A stretch of DNA of 64,000 nt, taken from the NCBI GenBank assembly GCA_034440615.1, contig JAOTOM010004960.1, positions 521,501 through 585,500 on the forward strand. The letters are read 5' to 3'. The translations under genes and the position numbers were made by a program. Position 1 is the stretch's first letter, and each line of letters begins with the position of its first letter. This stretch comes from Ashinkailepas kermadecensis (Eukaryota > Arthropoda > Thecostraca > Neolepadidae). The notes below the pieces were generated by a model. The model had not been told where the DNA came from. It saw only the letters and a program-made list of their open reading frames with translations, and searched no databases. Below, piece after piece: positions 55,653 to 64,000 of this stretch.

Positions 55653-57069
55653 GCCCCTGGCCTGAACAGTAACTTTTCGCTAAAGATTGTCCGTCGGACA
55701 CGAGCAGGACCAAAATTACCGGGCGACAACAGGATTGAGCCACTCTATACAGCTTCCTGAGAACTTAAGAAGAACACTGATAAATTACATTGACTGTTGT
55801 GGCATTTGATAACCACATCTTGTTTTAATTACGCATGGTTGAACCGGTAGTGACCCTATTAAAGTAGGGATCCTTCAGACCTGGATATGTAGGAGGATTT
55901 AATCCCCGTAAGAACTCCGAATCTACTGGGTAGATTTCAAAGCTGAATAGCTGAAGGCAATTCTACTGGTATAATATACACGTTTAGAAGGTCAATATAC
56001 AACATTTATCACAATGGCTAAGTCAGGAGGCGTACAATCGGGAAAATGATAAAAACCACTTGGCATTCTATTTGAATTATACACCCATGAAATTAAGCAT
56101 GGTTAGGAATAAATCACAATTAGTTGTCCAAAGCACAATTTGTGTACATAAATGCACATGCAAAAGAGCCAATGGCGTAGTCCAAATGAGGGGATGTGTA
56201 TCATATTTATCTTTGTGGCTGGTTCTTCTTCACAGTCAGTGCCACAAATACCTAAGATGTTGACATTCTTACATAATATCAATACCATTATTACCCAGAT
56301 TATTACCCAGTAAGAGTATTGCCCAGATGTGTCACCATATAATTATACCAAGAAGTGTCCTGTGTGCGAATGCTAATACATTTTTTGGCAATCGGAAAAA
56401 CCTCCTGGTCCCGCCACTACGTGTGATTTATTATAATCGTTTACCCTGAATTAATTACCCCTCCCCTTGGTCCGCAATGGGCAAAGTGCCACCCTTGCTC
56501 CGCCACGTCTTGCAATGTGCTAAATATGGTATATTCTGAATATATATCATCTCTTGGATCCGCCATTGGGAAAATCTTCTGGCTCTTCCACTGCTTATGA
56601 TGCATCAGTACTATCTGTTCTGAATTTACCCCTTACTTCCAACTCTCCGCTGACAACGTAACTGATACCAGTTTGAAAAACGCGATCAACTGTTGCCAAT
56701 CTTTACCTCCCCCTGGATCCACACCTAACATGATTAAGCTCAAAATAAGCATGTTCTTAGGCAATCCAGGCAGTATGAGCAGTTTAGTTCCAAATTATAG
56801 TCACCTGAACCAGTGACCTGTATAAGACGTATTGAGTGAAGGACGTGTCTATTGGATACCGCGGGATTCATCGTCACAGCCCAGTTGACTCCGGCTCCAG
56901 CAGTAATGCTAAAGCAATGGGAAATGTTTCGTAACTGACGGCGCCAGGGTCGTGACTACGGAAGAACAGCCCCAGCAGTTAACATGCTGGACAAGTCCCT
57001 GACCTGAACAGTAAAACAGTGCAAATATTGAGACGCATGTGCTGTCCCTAAGTTTTCCCAAACATATCT
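55653..57069. repeat. Decayed repeat copies, otherwise unassigned
   Basis: 56965-57020 (GCCCCAGCAGTTAACATGCTGGACAAGTCCCTGACCTGAACAGTAAA) matches 55625-55680. 56380-56720 contains four loosely spaced words of the form CTCCTGGTCCCGCCACT / CCCTTGCTCCGCCACG / CTTGGATCCGCCATTGGG / CCCTGGATCCACACC, apparently decayed transposon termini. No gene. Confidence 0.4.
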
Positions 57070-57190
57070 CCGTGGTCAGTGGCGTTGCCACGAAATTATT
57101 CCAGGGGGGGGGGGAGCAATGTTGGAAGGGGTCCTCCTGCTCCCCGAAAGGGGGCCTCCTATTGTTTTTTAGGCTCTTGGTATGGTTCAA
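57070..57190. repeat. CAGTGGCGTTGCC-type element end
   Basis: GGTCAGTGGCGTTGCCACGAAATTATTCCAGGGGGGGGGG at about 57075 is another CAGTGGCG terminus followed by a G run. No matching right end was found. Confidence 0.4.
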
Positions 57191-58092
57191 GAATGGGAAA
57201 CATGATTTCATGTTGATGTCTTCTTTGTTCTTGGCATGGTGCATCATTTACGCAAAACGCAATAGCAATAATCTTCTTTGTTCTTCGCTGAGAACTGAGC
57301 CATGCCAGGGTATAAATAAGTAAATGTGGATAAATACCTAAGTGCCAAAACAAACAAACAAATGTCTTAATGCTTTCTCAACCAGAAGAATTTTCCCGCT
57401 GGCCTCTAGATTCCAGCGGGCTGGCGGGGCTGGTGCTGAACATATCTTAAAGATATCTCCCAATAATCAACCCACTTCTATGTCCACCAAGTCTAACTGA
57501 ATATAGCTAGATTCATCACTACTGTTAGTCATTCCCACCAGCTTGATGTCATATGTAAGCTTAACCGATCATTTCTCAGTCCTAGGACGACAATTTCGCG
57601 AAGGCGACGATGAGAAATGGATTGAATTGGTTTTCTTTTCGCCATCTTAGGAATTCATTTATTTTTATAACATTTGGTGCTGGCCGCAAGGCACCTGGCA
57701 CACAAGCTAAAATAATAAATCCTCAGCGAATACATTCACGGCAAGAACAAGCATTGAACAACAGTGCATAAATGACAATGCAACAATGCAAAAATGCAAC
57801 AATGGCAATGCATAAATAATGCAAAACCTTCAAATTCCACGCCGTCACGCCCATGGTTTTCGCTGTGCTGCACCGTTTTGTAAATGACCTCGTTGAGAAG
57901 GTATTGAAGCTAGGAAGCTCTAATCATGCAAGCTGTAATCACAGAAGACAAGTTTGTAGGAAGAAAATGCATTTAAAAAAGTCATTCCTCCCAATTTGAA
58001 TGGGGCATCGGTGTTGTTTTGTAAGCTTGTGAGGAGGAATTTGCCCCCTCAGTGTTGGCTTTGCCCCATGTTTCTGAAAATTATTGGAAGAC
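57191..58092. other. Unassigned DNA
   Basis: No recognised gene. 57768-57815 has short ACAATGCAAnAATG repeats. Confidence 0.35.
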
Positions 58093-58225
58093 CAGTGGCG
58101 TACCTATATTTGCGTCAAGGGGGAGGGGGAAATGCATTTGGAGGGGATCCACATACCCCATTAAAAAAGTCCTCGGATTTTGACCACTATTTTGTCGAAG
58201 AGGACCTTTTAAAATAATTAGTGAT
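58093..58225 (+). mobile_element. hAT-like F/G-family fragment
   Basis: CCAGTGGCGTACCTA at 58093, then TTGCGTCAAGGGGGAGGGGG, CATTTGGAGGGGATCC, CGGATTTTGACCACTATTTTG and CTTTTAAAATAATTA follow the same order as 34691-34840 of copy G. It then diverges, so only part of the element is present. Confidence 0.65.
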
Positions 58226-58790
58226 TAACCGAATTGTCCTATGAACGGACCTAATCTACCACTATCTTTTCTGATTCGTCGGATTTCAACCCTCACTCCC
58301 CACCCGGTTAGAATGTTTTCTTTTGGTATCCCTTGATAAGTCACCTCAAACTGCTGAAATTACACCTATACAAATCACTTTAAAATGTAAAATTTCCCAC
58401 TTTCAGACATTCCAGTTCATAGCGCCCGGTCGCCACACCGCCATGATTCGTGCACATGCACACCTATCTTGCGCATTCAGCGCATTCGCCACACTTCGTG
58501 TGATGCTACGGTTTCTGCTAGGCCTCCTACGTTTTGCTAATTGCTGCCGCATGATAGACTTGCGCCATATTTGACGTGATGGAATGCTTCGTATGGACGT
58601 TCGCTGCGAAAATTCGATTCATCAAATTCGATCATTAGTTACCTACTTCCAACATTTTATGGTGGTTAACCCGCGCCGTCTCGGTGGTATGCACCCGCCT
58701 CAGGTTTTCCGCGGACAGTGAAAGAACGGCGCGCGGTAGCGCGCCGAAATTTGGAATACCTGTTTCCACATCAATTTGGCATGTTGTGTC
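58226..58790. other. Unassigned DNA
   Basis: No recognised gene; the 83-aa ORF at 58323-58574 is featureless. CGGCGCGCGGTAGCGCGCCG (58728-58747) is a GC hairpin. Confidence 0.35.
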
Positions 58791-58794
58791 AAAA

Positions 58795-58920
58795 TTTTCA
58801 GGTTAGGTCATCTAGGGTCAACGAGTTAGTGAAGGTCAAGTGAGGTCACCTCCAAAAACGTTCAACCAGTCGTCACGCTTTAACGGATGAAGATATTGTA
58901 ATGAAACTTTCAACGTTTGC
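58795..58920. repeat. Half-site-bearing interspersed repeat, copy 2
   Basis: AGGTCA at 58805-58810, GGGTCA at 58815-58820, AGGTCA at 58833-58838 and 58843-58848: two direct pairs with 4-base spacers. The stretch GAGGTCACCTCCAAAAACGTTCA continues as in 22280-22470. Confidence 0.5.
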
Positions 58921-59599
58921 TTATCTTTAGGGACACAACAAAACGCACCAGAGGAATTTTTTATTTTCCCCGCTTTTTTTATTACTTATTAGTTTTGCAT
59001 ATTTGCCGATTAGAGTTGAAATCGAAGATTCTGGCTAAAGTAGGCATTTTTTATTAGTGGAAGTTGACTTCGAACACCGTTTTTCGGTCCGCACTACCCA
59101 TTAGGAAAAAAAATTAAAGAAAACATTAAAACTAAAAATTTTGAAATTTCCAAAAGATGAAATTTTGGTTTTTGGGTGGCCAAAAATGTTATGGTCCAGG
59201 TCAATTTCAGCTTCCTTTTCTGATTCCAAATAATTTTTGGTTCTTCAAATCTCCCCAAAAATGAACTCCCAGAGCAAAAAACATTATGTAAATCGTGAAA
59301 ATCTAGGCCCCCTAGTGACGTCACGTTTTTTTTTTGGGGGGGGGGGGAGAAATTTGGGTGTGATGTCTGGCCCGATTCGTCGAGTGCTTTCCGATGACAC
59401 CTCTTTCGTTTTCGTGCGACGCTTAGTTTGGATATTAGATGGGGTGGGGGGGGGGGTTATCCCCCCCACGAGACGGGGTATGAGGATATGACCGGAGAGA
59501 CGGAGGGTTAAGAAATGCGGATACCCGCTGAGCTTTGATGCACTTCACATCTTTGATTAAATATGCTTCCAGATTGGCTACCGAACCGAGGCCCTGCCT
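58921..59599. other. Unassigned DNA with G runs
   Basis: Two G/C blocks (59330-59350 and 59443-59470) with complementary runs GGGGTGGGGGGGGGGG / CCCCCCC that could pair. No gene. Confidence 0.4.
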
Positions 59600-60794
59600 C
59601 AGTCTTCGTTTTTGGACCCGTTTCGTCTTTCTTCGTCTACGGATGTGTCTTAGGGCTTCAATCCATTTTTGTTAGGACCCCAACACATTTTCGAAACCCT
59701 TGCTCGTTTTAGGGTTTTGTTGCTTTTTTGTGCACCGATGATTTTTTTAGGCTTTCAAAGATCCCGATGTGTTTATTTAATGCTCGGTCTTTTTGTTCGT
59801 TTTGGGACCATGATGCTTTTTACGGCCTCAGCCTCTTTTTCAGGCCCTTGTGCGGTCGCATGGCCCCTGTGTGTCTTGAGAGCCTCCGATGTATTTTTTT
59901 TGGGAGCTCCCAGTATGTTTATTTAAGGCTGCAAGGCATGTTTTAAGGCCCTGTCGCTTTTTGCGAGACTGTGCGCTTTGGAGTGCCAGTTGCACTTTCG
60001 GCCCCCGTTGTGCTCTTAAGGTCCCGCTGTGTTTATTTGGGGCTTCTGACGCACATTTGTGGGACCGCAGTACAATTTTGGGGGCTTCGGTGCGATTTGT
60101 TTGGGTTCCAGCGCGACTTATCGCGCCCAGGTGCGTGGTTACGGGGACCCAACGCAAATTTCCTGGGCTCAACGCCATTTTTGTGATCTCTTCTGAATTT
60201 TCTTCAAAGTCCGAGTCCCGGCCTGATTTTTCGAGCCCCTGGCGCCATGTTTTTGTATATCACCTCCATTTTTTTTCGAGCTCCAGTATGTTTTTCTGGG
60301 CCGTACGCGATTTGTGAAGGCATCTGATGACATGTCGATGCTCTAGAGCCATTTTTCTGACCCGGACAGTTATTTTTTGGAATCCCTCCTTATTTTGGAA
60401 GGCTCCGGCTTGATTTTTTGTTTTGATACCGATGCGATTTTTGGGGTCACACTGTGCTTATGTGGGGCCCTAGAGGCCAATTTTTGGGAGCCCCGACGTG
60501 AATGTTTGATGCCCAGACCAAATTTTTGGGACTACCGATGGAAATTGTGGGTCCCGAATGCTATATTTAGGGAACCGGTTCGAGTTTGCGGGGTGCGTTG
60601 TACTTAGCTATGACCCCAACGCGATCTTGGCGGTTCATGTTGCAGATTTTCGGGCCTCTGAGCGAGTTTTCTGGGCCCGCCGTATTTATCGGGTCAGCCC
60701 CCTGCGCGAATTCTGGTGGACCGACGCGAATTTTTGTGGCCCCAGTGCGACTTTTTGGGGCCCCGGCACGATCTTGGGAGCTTATCCCTCTCAG
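59600..60794 (+). repeat. Degenerate about 35-bp GGCCCC array, left part
   Basis: Irregular units built around TTTTTGGGGCCCCGGCGCGA and variants, for example GGGCTTCGGTGCGATTTGTTTGGG and TTTTGGGGCCCCGGCACGATC. It belongs to the same class as 35750-36640, but no partner for this part was found in the other arm. ORFs of up to 142 aa are repeat by-products. Confidence 0.8.
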
Positions 60795-61650
60795 GAGGGA
60801 GGGGACATTTACCCCTATGACATGCCACTGTGGCCACGGAAGGAGTTTTTTTTTCAGCCGATGGCATCTTTCGGAGTGTAAAAGCCTTCCGGCTTATTTT
60901 TTCCGAACCTGTTCTTAATTTGCCGGTACTGGGGTCGATTCGATCGAGTCTCGGTGTGAACTTTTTGGACATCGAGTTCTATCTTTTTAAAGGTCCTTTT
61001 TTATAATATATTTTTTAAATATTATATTTATATTTATATAATATTATAATATTATATTATATTTCTTATATTTTTGGATCCCGGTACCATTCGTCGGTCT
61101 CCCGATGCGATTTTTTTCTCTCGATGCCCTGACACGTTTTTTTCCGGTGCCCAACGGGTTTTTGGGGGACTGACCCGATTTTTGAGGCCGTAGAGTGACA
61201 TTCCCTTTCAGAATTTATTTGTTAGGGCAGCTGTAACTTTTGGGGACTGGCGCGACCTTTTGGCCCCCCCCCCCCCAGTGTGATTTTTAAGGGCTGTGAC
61301 GCGACTTTTTTTTAGTCCAATGTAATCTTGTGTGTCCCGACGTCATTTGCTTGGATCCTAGCGCGAGTTTTAGTGACCTCGACACTTTTTGGGCGTCCAA
61401 CACGTTTTGGAGGCTTTTGGCGTCATTGTTGGGGCCCCAGAGTGATTATCCATGTCCGGATTGTTTTCGGTCGCCCCGGCTTCATTTGTATCCAAATGAG
61501 ACTGTTAGGGAATGGTACGACCTGTCGTGCCTCTAGCGTGATTTTCATGGTACGGGCGTGATTTTTTGGGTACCCCAGGCTCAGCGTGATTTTCAGGGGC
61601 CCCGGCCGGCTCTTTTTGGGACCATGTCGTGATTTTCAAGTACCCGGCAC
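60795..61650 (+). repeat. Degenerate about 35-bp GGCCCC array, arm 2 of an inverted pair
   Basis: Unit-by-unit reverse-complement counterpart of 35750-36640. The two arms also share the GGGAGGGG(A)CATTT(TT)ACC...GCCACTG block at their edge (60796-60834 here). This arm has an extra AT-only tract of about 75 bases at 61000-61075 that arm 1 lacks. Confidence 0.85.
61000..61075. repeat. AT-only tract inside the array
   Basis: About 75 bases of almost pure A/T (ATAATATATTTTTTAAATATTATATTT...) inserted between otherwise collinear array units. Confidence 0.9.
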
Positions 61651-63480
61651 GACTCCTACAATTTCTTAGGGGCTTCCTGCAAATTATAGGCCTCCTCTCG
61701 CGTCTTAGGGGTCTCGCCCATTTCCTGGAGCCTCTTTGCCAGTTTTGGATGTCTTCTCGTGTCCTATACCCTCCTCCATATTCAATGGCCCCCTCTCCCG
61801 TCTTGGAGGGCCTCCTCCTACATCCTGGGGCCCCTTTAACATGACGTGGGGTTTCCTCTCATGTTCCAGGGGCATTCTCTGCCAAATTAGGGGCCTCCTG
61901 CCACGCCTCGTGGGCCTTCTCCTTTGTCCTGGCAAAGCCTACCCGTCTTGAGGGCATCCTCAATTTTGGAAACCTCACCTCCTTCCATACCAGGCTACCA
62001 CTCCCATCTTAAGGGCCTCCTCTCATTTCCTGGGAACTCCTTCCGGTCTTCGGGGCCTCGTTCGGCCCTGGAGACCTCCTATTTCGTCTTGAGGAACTCC
62101 TCTCGAGTCCGGCAGGGGCCTTCTTTTCTCTTCTAGAGACCTTCTTTTTCAAATTGGGTGCCTCCTCTCACGTCTTGGGGGCCTCCTGCTCTGCGTTTTG
62201 ATTCGATCTTTGCCCATTTTCAGGGTGGCCTCTTATCTCCTAGTGGACTCCTCTTCTCTCCCAGGTGCCTCCTCTTCCAACTTACAAGCAACCTTTCCTA
62301 TCTCAGTTCCCTTGTCATCTTCTGGGGACCTTCTTACCCGTCTTGGAGCCTTCTTTCTCGCCTGAGAGCCATCCCTCTTATCTAATGGTCTTTCTCTCAT
62401 ATTTTAGGAGCTTCCTCTTTCATCATGAGGTCTCATTTCCAATCTTGTGTCGTCCTCTTCCGAAGTAGGTGTCTGCTGCCACATTTCTGGGTCATCCTTT
62501 TCTATCTTGGTGGAACCTTACCCGATTTGGGACCTGTTTTTGCGTCTCCGAAACCTCATTTCATATCCACTGGCTTTCTCTTCCGTCTTAGGGCCTCATC
62601 TCATTTTCTGAGGCCTCCTTTCCCGTATTGGGGCCTCCTTTGTAATCCTGGGGGCCTCCATTGCAATCCTGGGGGCCTCCTTTGCAATCATGGGGCCCCT
62701 TTGCAAACCTGGGGGCCTCCTTTGCAATCCGGGGGTCTCCTTTGCAATCCTGGGGCCTCCTTTGCAATCCTGGGGGCGTCCTTTGCAATCCTGGGGGCCT
62801 CCTTTCCAATCATGGGGGCCTCCTTTGCAATCCGGGGGCCTCCTTTGCAATCATGGGGGCCTCCTTTGCAATCCTTTGGCCTCCTTTGCAATATTGGGGG
62901 CCTCCGTGCCAATTGTTTGCACTCTCTTGATTTCTGGGGCTTCCTATCCTCTCCTAGGTGACTCCTTTTTCAAATTAGGGGCCTCCTCTCACGTCTTGGA
63001 GGCCTTCTCACCTGTGTTTGGAGCCCCATTATCCTCTTAGTAGGGTGCTTTTGTGTCATAGTCTCAAATCTTCTCTCCTAGGGTCCTCCTCTTCTAAAAT
63101 ATGGGCCTCATCTGGCTGGTCTCAGTGGCCTTCTCTCATTCCTGCGGATACCTTCTTACCCATCTTGGGGCGCCCTCTTGTGTCCGGAGAAACATCTCCT
63201 ATCATTCCTTACTTTCTATTGTAGTGGCCTCCTCTTCCATCTTGAGGGCCTCCTTTTCCAAATTAAGAATATCCAGCCACCATAGGAAGCCTTCTTGTCT
63301 AACCAGGGTGGCTTCCTACCCGTCTCGGCATTCTTTTCGTCCTGGGGCCTGCTTCCAATCTCTGTCCTACGTGTCTTATTAGGATCTGATTAGATTTCGC
63401 GGGAGCCTCGTTGCCAGTCTTGGGGCCTCCTTGACAGCATGATCTTCTGTCTCGTCAGCCTCCTTGCTCACCTCTTTTCC
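61651..63480 (+). repeat. Degenerate GGGGCCTCCTCTC array (array D)
   Basis: Units of about 30-36 bases of the form CGTCTTGGGGGCCTCCTCTC with many variants. Within it, 62630-62915 is a homogeneous 22-23-base array of GGGGGCCTCCTTTGCAATCCTG (about 12 units), evidently a recent local expansion. ORFs (for example 62425-62961, 178 aa) follow the repeat. Confidence 0.85.
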
Positions 63481-63840
63481 TGTGCGTTTTCGGATAGGTG
63501 CCTCCTCAAATTTCAGGGGGGGGCGGGCGCGCCCCCACCCCCTTGTCTCACGGCAGGAGGGGCGACTGCCCCCTCTGCCCCCCCCCGGTGGCGACGCTCC
63601 TGTCCGTGGTGGCTCCCAATATTTGCTACTGAAGCCGCCTCTGATATAGTCGCGAAATTAAAAGTTTGGTCAAAAGCAGAAAAGTACGTGAGGAAAAAGT
63701 CGCCGAATGATACGTTCCTGTCACACAGCGTTCGGGAAAGACCACCAGGGAATCCTACCGGGACAGGGGTGAATGACGCATATTGTATGTCTTGTTATCA
63801 GTTAACTGGACAAGTTAAATATAGACTGCAATGTCACAAA
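63481..63840. other. G/C-run element and unassigned DNA
   Basis: 63515-63595 has GGGGGGGGCGGGCGCGCCCCC, then GGCGACTGCCCCCTCTGCCCCCCCC, looking like the end of another poly-G element. A 146-aa ORF (63439-63879) crosses it and is not supported. Confidence 0.35.
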
Positions 63841-63940
63841 ATGATATATGATATAATATGTGTAATATGTATTATATAATATGTGTATAATAATGATATA
63901 TGATATATTATAATGATATATAATGATACAAAATTATATT
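63841..63940. repeat. ATGATATATAAT microsatellite-like tract
   Basis: About 95 bases made of ATGATATA and TATAATATGTGTA variants. Confidence 0.85.
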
Positions 63941-64000
63941 CTATGACAGTCTGTGTGTCTTTCACCAGCCTGTAGTAGGTGGTAGATGTAGTGTCAGGTG

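Noticed and set aside
62425..62961. 178-aa plus-strand ORF, and the Lys/Pro-rich minus-strand ORFs opposite it
   Set aside because: Derived from the 22-23-bp array and its surroundings.

Overview
This window looks like gene-poor, repeat-dense DNA from an animal nuclear genome. No bacterial or organellar gene organisation is visible: there are no operons and no intact long unique ORFs. The coding material is mostly broken transposable elements, namely four non-LTR retrotransposon (LINE) remnants, one Penelope-like element, one tyrosine-recombinase fragment and several classes of small DNA transposons. Short stretches of the arthropod-type telomeric motif (TTAGG/CCTAA) recur inside an interspersed repeat, which together with the element mix makes an arthropod the best guess. 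That assignment is inference; I cannot name a species.

Layout. 0-9 kb: a TTAA-flanked small DNA transposon family (one copy nested precisely inside another at 1379-3239, one complete copy at 7387-8398, a fragment at 691) and a decayed LINE at 4.9-6.8 kb. 9-22 kb: a GC-rich block, a Penelope-like remnant (11.2-12.3 kb, minus strand), a 55-bp satellite (13.0-14.0 kb), a LINE 3' fragment, a (CT)n tract, two small similar Thr-rich ORFs on the minus strand (15.0 and 20.2 kb) that may be exons, a tRNA-like gene or SINE head (17.6 kb) and another LINE 3' fragment (21.5 kb). 22-31 kb: mostly an interspersed repeat carrying CCTAA stretches, a LINE ORF1 remnant on the minus strand (28.1-29.2 kb) and a truncated TTAA element. 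31-36 kb: tandem and inverted duplications, then two hAT-like small elements, each with a perfect 8-bp target duplication, inserted in opposite orientation 52 bp apart.

36-64 kb is a chain of tandem arrays. A roughly 35-bp GGCCCC-type array at 35.75-36.64 kb is matched, in inverted and unit-by-unit collinear form, by sequence at 60.8-61.65 kb. A very long 16-bp array (38.2-46.05 kb) is split by a 3.6-kb LINE that has lost nearly all of its endonuclease and reverse transcriptase but keeps an RNase H ORF with its acidic residues. A second 16-bp array lies in the opposite orientation at 48.86-49.83 kb. A 30-bp array (51.5-52.8 kb) runs straight into a short unique ORF. More degenerate arrays fill 46.9-48.85 and 59.6-63.5 kb.

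Most long ORFs here are by-products of tandem repeats whose unit contains no stop codon on one strand; they are annotated as repeats, not genes. I see no set of genes acting together in a pathway. The items of most interest are structural: self-nested transposons carrying nuclear-receptor half-site clusters, a potential long hairpin, an RT-less LINE inside a satellite, and the inverted collinear array pair.
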